Assembly (NCBI GenBank): GCA_009919985.1
Contig: RGAX01000162.1
Location: 1 to 6,420 of the forward strand
Length of the DNA: 6,420 nucleotides
Reading direction: 5' to 3'
From: Opitutaceae bacterium
GTDB lineage: Bacteria; Verrucomicrobiota; Verrucomicrobiia; Opitutales; Opitutaceae
The notes below the pieces were generated by a model. That model did no database searches, had not been told where the DNA came from, and worked only from the letters and a program-made list of their open reading frames with translations. This document shows, piece by piece, positions 1 through 6,004 of this stretch; the stretch's first letter is position 1, and every line of letters begins with the position of its first letter. The position numbers and the translations under genes are program-made.

Positions 1-2
1 TT

Positions 3-464
3 GTCGCGGCCAATGCCACGGTCGTGGGCGACGTGGTGCTCGGGCCTTCGAGCAGTGTATTTTATGGCGCGGTATTGCGCGGTGATATCAAGGAAATCCG
101 CGTGGGCGAGGGGACTAACATTCAAGACAACGCGGTGGTGCACCTCTCGGATGCGCATGGGGCGCACATCGGTGCCTGGTGTACGATCGGTCATTCAGCG
201 ATCGTCCATGCGTGCACGATTGAGGATGAATGCTTGATCGGCATGGGTGCGACCGTGCTCGATGGGGCGCATATCGGAGCGCGGAGCATTGTAGGCGCCA
301 ACGCGCTCGTGCCTCAGCGTTTCACGTGTCCCCCGGGCTCGATGGTTTACGGTTCGCCGGCGAAGGTCGTGCGGGCTTTGACGGGGCCAGAACAGGCTGG
401 ATTGCGTGCCTGGGCGGAGAAGTACGTAGAAGTGGCGAAGGCTCACGCGGCGTTGTCACGGTAA
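3..464 (+). CDS. Gamma-carbonic anhydrase-like hexapeptide-repeat protein (5' partial)
   Basis: The reading frame is already open at base 3, so the true start lies upstream. The visible 153 codons lack perhaps 20 N-terminal residues compared with the usual 170-180. The protein is a left-handed beta-helix made of hexapeptide repeats and closest in style to the YrdA/CaiE/CamH group. Visible residues (fragment numbering) include R26 and D28 in an RGD segment, Q41-D42 in NIQDN, and three histidines H47, H64 and H69. The histidine spacing matches the zinc ligands of the Methanosarcina enzyme Cam (His81, His117, His122). The C-terminal part has the usual GSPAKVVR segment and a terminal helix. The family forms cytoplasmic homotrimers that bind zinc or iron. 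Some members hydrate CO2, but many show no proven activity. The position equivalent to the Cam proton-path Glu62 is isoleucine, so metal binding is more certain than carbonic anhydrase activity. Confidence 0.9.
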   Translation, partial: VAANATVVGDVVLGPSSSVFYGAVLRGDIKEIRVGEGTNIQDNAVVHLSDAHGAHIGAWCTIGHSAIVHACTIEDECLIGMGATVLDGAHIGARSIVGANALVPQRFTCPPGSMVYGSPAKVVRALTGPEQAGLRAWAEKYVEVAKAHAALSR

Positions 465-492
465 GGGTCTTTACAGTTGGAGCGGTGAAGAT

Positions 493-509
493 TGCGCAAG
501 ATCTGCGCA
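493..509. repeat. Small inverted repeat downstream of the carbonic anhydrase-like gene
   Basis: Two copies of TGCGCA (493-498 and 504-509) are separated by AGATC. They can pair as a 6-bp stem with a 5-nt loop. Flanking AGCGG (481-485) and CCGCT (521-525) could extend the fold at a distance. No T-tract follows, so this is not a standard intrinsic terminator. TGCGCA is self-complementary, so the two copies may equally be a repeated palindromic site. Confidence 0.35.
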
Positions 510-534
510 GCCGAAAAAAGCCGCTCGGGTTAAG

Positions 535-552
535 TTGAGGCCAGTTCCTCAA
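535..552 (+). repeat. Hairpin just upstream of the DUF2892 start
   Basis: TTGAGG (535-540) and CCTCAA (547-552) are perfect reverse complements around the loop CCAGTT. The hairpin ends 7 nt before the ATG at 560, exactly where a ribosome binding site would be expected, and no Shine-Dalgarno sequence is seen there. It could influence translation of the small membrane protein, or act as a weak mRNA end for the upstream gene. There is no T-tract. Any regulatory role is inference. Confidence 0.35.
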
Positions 553-559
553 TAACCCT

Positions 560-784
560 ATGAAAACAAATGTTGGCTCTTATGATGGTGCGGTACGGTT
601 CGTTGTCGGCTGCGTGATTCTGGTTTTGGGTGGGCACTTTTTAAGTTGGTGGGGCTTGATTGGTTTTATTCCTATCTTAACTGCGGTTTTTGGATTTTGC
701 CCGGCCTACCTACCGTTTCATTTCAGCACCACCGCGTGCGACGAACCGCCCCCTCACGGTAACGACAATTCAAAAAACGTGTAG
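560..784 (+). CDS. Small DUF2892 (YgaP-like) inner-membrane protein
   Basis: This 74-residue protein matches the DUF2892 pattern, also found as the membrane part of the E. coli rhodanese YgaP. It opens with MKTNVGSYDGAVRFVVG. Hydrophobic segments lie at about residues 12-29 and 32-51 and would form a two-helix hairpin. They are joined by the typical SWWGLIG turn and followed by the conserved GFCP motif (C47) and a second cysteine, C60. The tail from about residue 62 is polar and proline-rich. The biochemical role of stand-alone DUF2892 proteins is not established. A link to sulfur or thiol chemistry is suggested only by the rhodanese fusions and the cysteines. The ATG fits the family N-terminus but has no Shine-Dalgarno sequence and sits just after a hairpin. 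The last ten codons and the stop overlap the 3' end of the convergent dihydrofolate reductase gene. Confidence 0.85.
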   Translation: MKTNVGSYDGAVRFVVGCVILVLGGHFLSWWGLIGFIPILTAVFGFCPAYLPFHFSTTACDEPPPHGNDNSKNV

Positions 785-1260
785 CGGTGATTCGCATCGG
801 CGCTCTCGCGACGGGAAAGTTCACGCCAAGGAAGATGGCGCCAATCGGGCATGAACGTGTCGCCGGCGATCTCGGCGTGAATGAGTGTGAGCTGAAGGCG
901 AAGCGGACGGCCGCAAGCCAGCGCCTCAGCGTAAATACGCTCACCGCCGCAGATCATGATTTTTCCGGGCAACGTATCGGCAAGGTCGAGGGCGGAAGTA
1001 AATGTGGGGGTAACGTGTACGCCGGCTTGCGCGAGTGCTGAGTTGCGGCTGATGACGACGGGATGACGTCCTTCAGAACGAACTTGAGGCCAAGTTTCGT
1101 AGCAGATGCGGCCGAGCACAACGGTTTGACCCGCGGTAGCGGCGTGAAAAAAAGCGGTATCTTCAGCAATGTGCCAAGGCAACCGGCCGCCTAGGCCGAT
1201 AACGCGATTTTTGGCGCAGGCGACGATCAAGTGCAGGGGCTTGGGTGCGGCGTCTTGCAT
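754..1260 (-). CDS. folA: Dihydrofolate reductase
   Basis: This 168-residue enzyme reduces dihydrofolate to tetrahydrofolate with NADPH in the cytoplasm, supplying one-carbon and thymidylate metabolism. The dihydrofolate reductase landmarks occur in order. The first strand is LIVACAKNRVIG (11-22). LPW at 27-29 forms the Met20-type loop with conserved W29. D34 aligns with the catalytic Asp27 of E. coli and F38 with Phe31. The NADPH-binding stretch is VVLGRICYETWP, and the second glycine motif is ICGGERIY. The late motif is GDTFMPDW, and the protein ends in the strand YTFFEL. E. coli Thr46 in the GRxT motif is cysteine here, and Leu28 is threonine (T35). The start is secure: an in-frame TGA lies at 1287-1285 and no other start codon intervenes. 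No Shine-Dalgarno sequence precedes it. The gene is divergent from the DUF885 gene and convergent with the DUF2892 gene. Confidence 0.93.
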   Translation of the reverse strand: MQDAAPKPLHLIVACAKNRVIGLGGRLPWHIAEDTAFFHAATAGQTVVLGRICYETWPQVRSEGRHPVVISRNSALAQAGVHVTPTFTSALDLADTLPGKIMICGGERIYAEALACGRPLRLQLTLIHAEIAGDTFMPDWRHLPWRELSRRESADANHRYTFFELSLP

Positions 1261-1290
1261 CGTGGCCGAAGACTGAGAAAGGTTTCAGCC
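1261..1290. promoter_or_regulatory. Very short divergent intergenic region between folA and the DUF885 gene
   Basis: Only 30 bp separate the two divergent start codons. That cannot hold a complete pair of sigma-70 promoters, so at least one promoter, and probably both, must extend into the opposing coding sequence. I see no convincing -35/-10 pair within the gap. Its only clear element is the ribosome binding site of the DUF885 gene. Confidence 0.3.
1276..1282 (+). promoter_or_regulatory. Ribosome binding site of the DUF885 gene
   Basis: AGAAAGG lies 8 nt before the ATG at 1291. It supports this start over the in-frame ATG at 1231, which would place 20 charged, non-signal residues ahead of a clear signal peptide and lie inside the folA coding region. 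Confidence 0.6.
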
Positions 1291-3105
1291 ATGCGAAGCA
1301 AATTCTGTTTTGGAGTTTTAGTGATTTTGGTCATGGGTATGGCCGTCATCAGTGCGCGTGCGGCTGACTACGACGAACAGTTTCAGGCCATCGCCGCGGC
1401 TAAAGGACGCACGGCCGACGGCGAGCGATTGCAGGCCCTTTTTAAAGTCGAGTGGTCTTACACGCTTTCGGTTGCGCCTGAGTTTGCGACCTACATTGGT
1501 GCGCCGGGCTACGAGACTAAGTGGACTGATCTGACCGCGGCGGCGATCAAGGAGCGCAAACGTCTCGCGGGTCGACCACTCTCGGTGTTGGCGACAATCG
1601 AGCGAACGGCTTTGAGTGCGAGCGAGCGCGTTAGCTATGATTTATTTAAGCGCCAGCTAGAAGAAGCGCTGGAGGGCGCACGGTTTCCAGCTGAGTTAGT
1701 TCAGGTCACCCAGCTCAACGGCGTGCATCAGGACGCGGCGCAAGTGTTTGCTACGATGCCCACGGCGAGTGTTACCCAACTTGAGGCGCAGGTAGCGCGC
1801 TTAAGGGTCTTGCCGCAGCAAATCGATCAAGTGATCGCTTTGCTCGCGGAGGGACTTTCGCACGGTGTGACGCCACCCCAGATTACGTTGCGTGATGTGC
1901 CTCAGCAAGTACTCAACCAGATTCCGGCAGATCCTTTAAAAAGCCCCTTACTCGGAGGTTTTACACGTCCAGGCCCTGGCGTTTCAGGCGAAGAGGCGGC
2001 GCGGTTAAAAGCGGAGGCGGTGCAGGCTTACAAGGTGGAGGTGAAGCCGGCATTTGAACGACTCCATGCATTTTTGGCGGAAAAATATCTGCCCGGCGCA
2101 CGCACGACTACGGCCGCCTCGGCATTGCCCGAGGGTAAGGCGTGGTATGCATGGCGAGTGAAGACAGAGACTTCGACGGATCTAACGCCACAGCAGATTC
2201 ATGACATCGGCTTGGCCGAGGTGAAACGTATCCGAGCTGAGATGGAGCGCGTAAAAACAGAAACGGGTTTTAAAGGCACACTTGCGGAGTTTTTTGGATT
2301 TCTTCGGACCGATCCGAAATTTTTCTTCACCGACAAAGAAGAGCTCTTACGAGCCTATCGTGATATCGCGAAGCGGGCAGATCCGCAATTGATCAAATTA
2401 TTCCGCACCTTGCCGCGGACGCCGTATGGGGTGTTGCCGGTGCCGAGTTACGCTGAGAAATCGCAGACCACTGCTTATTATTATCCAGGTGCCGCGGAGA
2501 GTGGTCGCGCGGGCTATTTTTTCGCCAACACTTATGCCCTGGCTACTCGGCCTAAGTGGGAGATGGAAGCGCTGACGTTACACGAGGCGGTGCCGGGACA
2601 TCATCTTCAGATTTCCATCGCGCAAGAGCTGGGCTCGTTGCCGGATTTTCGGCGCTGGGGCGGGTACACGGCGTTCGTCGAAGGGTGGGGACTCTACTCG
2701 GAGAGTTTGGGTGAAGAGATGGGTTTTTACACAGACCCTTACGCAAAATTTGGTCAGCTGACCTATGAAATGTGGCGAGCGGTGCGACTTGTGGTGGATA
2801 CCGGGATGCACGCGCTCGGTTGGTCGCGGGCGCAGGCGATCGATTTTTTTAAAGACAACGCCGGCAAAAGTGAACACGACATCGTGGTCGAGGTGGACCG
2901 TTACATCGTGTGGCCGGGGCAGGCTTTGGCTTACAAGCTTGGGGAACTTAAAATTAAAGAACTGCGCGCCTTTGCCACCAAGGAGCTCGGGGCGAAGTTC
3001 GACGTACGCGCGTTTCACGATGAGGTGCTGCGTCACGGTGCCGTGCCATTGAGTGTGCTCGACGGGAACATCCGCGACTGGGTCGCGACGCAGAAGCGTA
3101 GTTAA
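1291..3105 (+). CDS. Exported DUF885-family protein, putative metallopeptidase
   Basis: From the ATG at 1291 the product is 604 residues. It begins with a Sec signal peptide: MRSK, a hydrophobic core at about 5-21, and an ARA cleavage site giving a mature start at A25. There is no lipobox cysteine, so the mature protein should be periplasmic or secreted. The long alpha-helical body carries the DUF885 hallmarks. These are HEAVPGHH at 431-438 in an LTLHEAVPGHHLQ context, then EGWGLYSE at 464-471, VVDTGMH at 501-507 and YIVWPGQALAYKLG from 538. The family is placed among zincin-like proteins. H431, H437 or H438, and E464 or E471 are plausible metal ligands, with E432 a plausible catalytic base. 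Peptide hydrolysis is therefore likely, but the substrate is unknown. A longer in-frame start at 1231 is rejected. Alanine dehydrogenase follows 54 bp downstream with no terminator visible, so the two may be cotranscribed. Confidence 0.9.
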   Translation: MRSKFCFGVLVILVMGMAVISARAADYDEQFQAIAAAKGRTADGERLQALFKVEWSYTLSVAPEFATYIGAPGYETKWTDLTAAAIKERKRLAGRPLSVLATIERTALSASERVSYDLFKRQLEEALEGARFPAELVQVTQLNGVHQDAAQVFATMPTASVTQLEAQVARLRVLPQQIDQVIALLAEGLSHGVTPPQITLRDVPQQVLNQIPADPLKSPLLGGFTRPGPGVSGEEAARLKAEAVQAYKVEVKPAFERLHAFLAEKYLPGARTTTAASALPEGKAWYAWRVKTETSTDLTPQQIHDIGLAEVKRIRAEMERVKTETGFKGTLAEFFGFLRTDPKFFFTDKEELLRAYRDIAKRADPQLIKLFRTLPRTPYGVLPVPSYAEKSQTTAYYYPGAAESGRAGYFFANTYALATRPKWEMEALTLHEAVPGHHLQISIAQELGSLPDFRRWGGYTAFVEGWGLYSESLGEEMGFYTDPYAKFGQLTYEMWRAVRLVVDTGMHALGWSRAQAIDFFKDNAGKSEHDIVVEVDRYIVWPGQALAYKLGELKIKELRAFATKELGAKFDVRAFHDEVLRHGAVPLSVLDGNIRDWVATQKRS

Positions 3106-3159
3106 CTTGGAGTTTTCTGGGGCGTTGCGTTTTTATGGTTTCGGGATTGAGCTACTTTC

Positions 3160-4248
3160 ATGAAAATTGGCGTACCGAAAGAAATTAAAATCGGTGAAAC
3201 GCGCGTCTCGATGACCCCTAGCTTGTGCCGCCGTTGCGTGGCACTCGGGGCGGAGGTCTTGGTGCAAAAAATGGCAGGATACACCGCTGGATTTACGGAC
3301 GCGGAATATCGGGCAGCCGGAGCGACCTTGGTCGGCTCCGCGGCGAAGGTGTGGGCGCAGGCTGATCTTATTTTAAAAGTAAAGGAGCCTCTGCCCGCTG
3401 AATACGGGCGAATGCGCACGGGGCAGATGTTATTTACCTATCTCCATCTAGCGGCGGGTGCGGAGCTGGTGAGAGTGTTGTTGAAGAAAAAAATTCTCGG
3501 AATCGCTTATGAAACAGTGGAGGCCAGTGACGGATCGTTTCCGTTGCTGAAGCCGATGTCGCAGATTGCGGGTCGGCTCGCGATTCAGGTCGGCGCGTAT
3601 TTTCTCCAGTCGCAGCATGGTGGCTCAGGGGTTTTGCTCGGCGGTATTCCCGGCACGCTGCCGGGGCACGTCGTCGTGGTCGGTGCAGGTAACTCTGGGG
3701 CGCATGCGGTGCAAATGGCTGCAGGCATGGGCGCTCGTGTGACCGTACTTGATTTGGATACGCGCAAACTTGAAGCGCTGGACTCCGAGTATCGCGGACG
3801 CGTCGTCACACTTATGTCGAATCCGGCGAACCTCGAGGCGAGTGTGGCCGATGCAGATTTGTTGATCGGGGCGGTACTGATCCCAGCGGCTAAGGCTCCG
3901 ATAGTTGTTTCTAAAAAAATGGTCGCGCAGATGCGGCCGGGTAGCGTGATCGTGGACATCGCGATCGACCAAGGTGGTTGTATCGAGACGATCCGGCCGA
4001 CGTCGCATGAGGAGCCCGTTTATGAGCAATACGGTGTCATTCACTACGCGGTGCCCAATATGCCGGCGTTGGTGGGTCGCACCTCGACGATGGGTCTGAC
4101 GCAGGCGACGGAGCCTTTTGTGGCGACGCTAGTCCAGAAAGGTGTAGAACGGGCGCTTGCGGAACATCCCGGCTTGGCGAAAGGCGTGAACACGCGCGGC
4201 GGCAAAGTTGTCTGCGGCGCGGTGGCGAAGGCGCTGGGTTACGCGTAA
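3160..4248 (+). CDS. ald: Alanine dehydrogenase
   Basis: This 362-residue cytoplasmic NAD-dependent enzyme, usually hexameric, interconverts L-alanine and pyruvate plus ammonia. It begins with the classic MKIGVPKEIK. All key residues fall at the same numbers as in the Mycobacterium tuberculosis enzyme: R15, K75, H96, S134 and catalytic D270. The Rossmann domain has VVVGAGNSG at 172-180, with D198 at the end of the next strand positioned to bind the NAD ribose. The sequence NMPALVGRTST near the C-terminal end is also typical of the family. The length is slightly below the usual 370 or so. A CxxC pair (C23, C26) in the first helix is unusual to my eye. The start is fixed by family alignment, although the Shine-Dalgarno signal is weak at best. 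It lies 54 bp behind the exported DUF885 gene, which suggests peptide-derived alanine as one substrate; that is inference. Confidence 0.96.
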   Translation: MKIGVPKEIKIGETRVSMTPSLCRRCVALGAEVLVQKMAGYTAGFTDAEYRAAGATLVGSAAKVWAQADLILKVKEPLPAEYGRMRTGQMLFTYLHLAAGAELVRVLLKKKILGIAYETVEASDGSFPLLKPMSQIAGRLAIQVGAYFLQSQHGGSGVLLGGIPGTLPGHVVVVGAGNSGAHAVQMAAGMGARVTVLDLDTRKLEALDSEYRGRVVTLMSNPANLEASVADADLLIGAVLIPAAKAPIVVSKKMVAQMRPGSVIVDIAIDQGGCIETIRPTSHEEPVYEQYGVIHYAVPNMPALVGRTSTMGLTQATEPFVATLVQKGVERALAEHPGLAKGVNTRGGKVVCGAVAKALGYA

Positions 4249-4266
4249 TCTTGGTTCAGGCTCATT

Positions 4267-4297
4267 AAAAAGGCCGGTCCGTAAGACCGGCCTTTTT
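4267..4297. terminator. Bidirectional intrinsic terminator between ald and the cyclophilin gene
   Basis: A perfect 13-bp stem is formed by bases 4267-4279 and 4285-4297 around the loop CGTAA. The GC core GGCCGGTC/GACCGGCC is flanked by an A-run on the left and a T-run on the right, so it works as a Rho-independent terminator on either strand. It lies 18 bp after the ald stop and 26 bp beyond the stop of the convergent prolyl isomerase gene, so it can end both transcripts. Confidence 0.95.
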
Positions 4298-4323
4298 GAT
4301 CAGAGGCTAATTATCGAAGCGGT

Positions 4324-4842
4324 TTAAGCGGCAACGATCGTGACGCTCTCGAGGCTGACGCGTTCGATGGGCGTGCTCTTCTCACCGCCGCCGCCGGACT
4401 TGGTGGGTACGTTTGCGAGTTTTTCGAGAACGTCTTCACCGGCGATCACTTGGCCAAAGGCGGTATATTGGCGGTCTAGAAATTTGGCGTCACCGTGGCA
4501 GATGAAGAACTGCGAGCCGGCGGAGTCGGGGTTGGACGAGCGGGCCATAGAAAGAACGCCGCGGACGTGGGCTTTGTCGTTAAACTCGGCCTTGATTTGC
4601 CAGCCAGGGCCGCCGGTGCCGGGCATGCCTTTTTCACCGACTTTGGTGTTGGGGCAGCCGCCTTGGATCATGAAGCCCTTGATGATGCGGTGAAAGGCGG
4701 TGCCATCGTAGTAGCCGGAACGAGCGAGTTTTTTGAAATTCTCCACCGTCTTCGGTGCGACGTCGGGCCAGAAGGCGACGGTGAGGTCACCGTAGGCGGT
4801 TTTAATGATGGCGTTTTCTTGGGCGGTAGTGGCTTTGCTCAT
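4324..4842 (-). CDS. Cyclophilin-type peptidyl-prolyl cis-trans isomerase
   Basis: This 172-residue single-domain cyclophilin catalyses cis-trans isomerisation of X-Pro bonds during folding. It has no signal peptide, so a cytoplasmic location is likely. The core motif FHRIIKGFMIQGG contains R52, F57 and Q60, matching Arg55, Phe60 and Gln63 of human cyclophilin A. The second half has GVLSMARSSNPDSAGSQFFI followed by KFLDRQYTAFGQV. The cyclophilin A Trp121 position is phenylalanine and His126 is tyrosine, the former common in bacterial members and expected to weaken cyclosporin binding. A longer loop, PNTKVGEKGMPGTGGPGW, follows the first motif, as in many bacterial cyclophilins. The start at 4842 is chosen because the domain begins about ten residues later. 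An ATG at 4872 would add ten residues (MPAVRSDFKP). Neither has a good Shine-Dalgarno sequence. It diverges from the NUP gene and converges on ald. Confidence 0.93.
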   Translation of the reverse strand: MSKATTAQENAIIKTAYGDLTVAFWPDVAPKTVENFKKLARSGYYDGTAFHRIIKGFMIQGGCPNTKVGEKGMPGTGGPGWQIKAEFNDKAHVRGVLSMARSSNPDSAGSQFFICHGDAKFLDRQYTAFGQVIAGEDVLEKLANVPTKSGGGGEKSTPIERVSLESVTIVAA

Positions 4843-4928
4843 GGGTTTAAAGTCGGAGCGAACCGCCGGCATTTCGGTGCGGCAAGAACCAATTTGCGCT
4901 TGGCGCGCGCGCTGCTGGAGTCCTCTGC
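4843..4928. promoter_or_regulatory. Divergent intergenic region between the cyclophilin and NUP-family genes
   Basis: These 86 bp separate two divergent start codons and should carry promoters for both genes. I could not pick a confident -35/-10 pair on either strand. The right half contains an alternating GC stretch (GGCGCGCGCGC, about 4902-4912) just before the NUP ribosome binding site. If the cyclophilin gene starts at 4872 instead of 4842, the gap shrinks to 56 bp. Confidence 0.35.
4916..4920 (+). promoter_or_regulatory. Ribosome binding site of the NUP-family gene
   Basis: TGGAG lies 8 nt before the ATG at 4929. It favours that codon over the in-frame ATG at 4938, which would have the motif too far away. 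Either start leaves the signal peptide intact. Confidence 0.6.
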
Positions 4929-5996
4929 ATGACATTAATGGGATTCTCTCGTGTGTTGAGCGTTTTGATGTTCCTCGCGTTTGCGTTGCCGGCGTGGTCC
5001 GCGCCCGGCGTGATCCGGCCCAAGGTCGTAGTCGTGGCGATGTTTGAGGCCGGGGCGGACACGGGGGATCGTCCGGGTGAATTCCAATACTGGGTCGAGC
5101 GCGAGCAGCTGACGCAGGTACATGCGTTTCCGCAGGGCTACCGCGATCTGCGGACCAATGCCGATGGTAGCGTGCTCGGCGTGGTGACGGGCGTCGGCAC
5201 GGCAAAGAGCGCGGCGACAATTATGGCACTCGGGCTTGATCCGCGTTTCGATCTCTCGCAGAGTTATTGGCTCGTAGCGGGCATCGCCGGTATCGACCCG
5301 AATGATGGCCCGCTCGGCGCGGCGGTTTGGGCGGAGTGGGTCGTCGATGGCGATCTCGGTCACGAAATCGATGCGCGTGAAATCCCGGCGGGTTGGACCA
5401 CTGGATTCATTCCGTTGCGCAAGAAAAAGCCGTTTGAGTTGCCTGCCGACCGTAGTGAAGGCGAAGCATATCGGCTTGAACCGGCCTTGGTCGAATGGGC
5501 CTATCGTTTAACGAAGGACATCGCTCTGGCGGATTCCGCGCCGATGCAGAAACGCCGGGCGCTTTACACAGGATTTCCGGCGGCGCAGCGGCCGCCGCTA
5601 GTCATGAAAGGCGACACGCTTTCCTCTATGACTTATTGGCACGGCAGACTTCTAAACCAATGGGCCAATGATTGGGTGAAGTATTTTAGCGATGGCACCG
5701 GCAACTACGTGACGACGGCGATGGAAGACACGGGGACTCTGCAATCGTTGACCTTGCTCGATCGGGCGAAACGCGTGGACGTGAAGCGCGTGCTCGTGCT
5801 GCGCACGGCCAGTAATTTTGATATGCAGATGCCCGGTGGCGACGCGGCGGAAAGTTTGAGCGGCGAGAAACTTGGGCCGGGCTACTCAGCATATTTACCG
5901 TCGCTCGAGGCTGCGCACCGCGTGGGCAGTGTCGTCGTGCATGAGCTCGTGAAGAATTGGGCGGTCTATGAAAAAACGCCACCTGTGGCGAAGTGA
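4929..5996 (+). CDS. Exported purine nucleoside permease (NUP) family protein
   Basis: This 355-residue protein resembles the NUP family named after the Candida albicans purine nucleoside permease. It has a signal peptide: a hydrophobic core at about 9-22 and a likely cleavage after S24 in AWS-AP. It contains no further transmembrane segments, so it is a soluble exported protein rather than a channel. Its features fit the nucleoside phosphorylase fold: a first strand KVVVVAMFEAG (32-42), a glycine-rich VVTGVGTAKSA (85-95), AGIAGIDP (117-124), MEDTG at 265-269 resembling the MES/MEG ribose-binding motif of phosphorylases, and RTASNFDMQMPGG with D298 in the position of a catalytic base. Likely roles are binding or cleaving purine nucleosides outside the inner membrane for uptake; the exact activity is unknown. 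It is divergent from the cyclophilin gene and convergent with gmhA. Confidence 0.88.
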   Translation: MTLMGFSRVLSVLMFLAFALPAWSAPGVIRPKVVVVAMFEAGADTGDRPGEFQYWVEREQLTQVHAFPQGYRDLRTNADGSVLGVVTGVGTAKSAATIMALGLDPRFDLSQSYWLVAGIAGIDPNDGPLGAAVWAEWVVDGDLGHEIDAREIPAGWTTGFIPLRKKKPFELPADRSEGEAYRLEPALVEWAYRLTKDIALADSAPMQKRRALYTGFPAAQRPPLVMKGDTLSSMTYWHGRLLNQWANDWVKYFSDGTGNYVTTAMEDTGTLQSLTLLDRAKRVDVKRVLVLRTASNFDMQMPGGDAAESLSGEKLGPGYSAYLPSLEAAHRVGSVVVHELVKNWAVYEKTPPVAK

Positions 5997-6004
5997 ATAT
6001 ACTT

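Noticed and set aside
1231..1290. In-frame upstream ATG that would add 20 residues to the DUF885 protein
   Set aside because: The extension is arginine- and glycine-rich, lies inside folA coding DNA, and would bury a clear signal peptide. The ATG at 1291 has a ribosome binding site.
2578..3036. 152-codon open frame on the - strand
   Set aside because: It lies wholly within the DUF885 metallopeptidase-like coding region, and its translation looks like low-information antisense.
3135..3188. 17-codon leader peptide overlapping the start of ald
   Set aside because: It has no ribosome binding site, no codon run suggesting attenuation, and is of a length expected by chance.
3585..4044. Two overlapping open frames on the - strand
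   Set aside because: Both are antisense to alanine dehydrogenase, whose full catalytic set is intact, and neither resembles a protein family.
4495..4932. 145-codon open frame on the + strand
   Set aside because: It is antisense to the cyclophilin gene with no recognisable family; a shadow of GC-rich codon use.
4843..5220. Long N-terminal extension of the cyclophilin reading frame
   Set aside because: It is the antisense of the NUP gene, is full of proline, arginine and serine with no domain, and the cyclophilin domain starts just after 4842.
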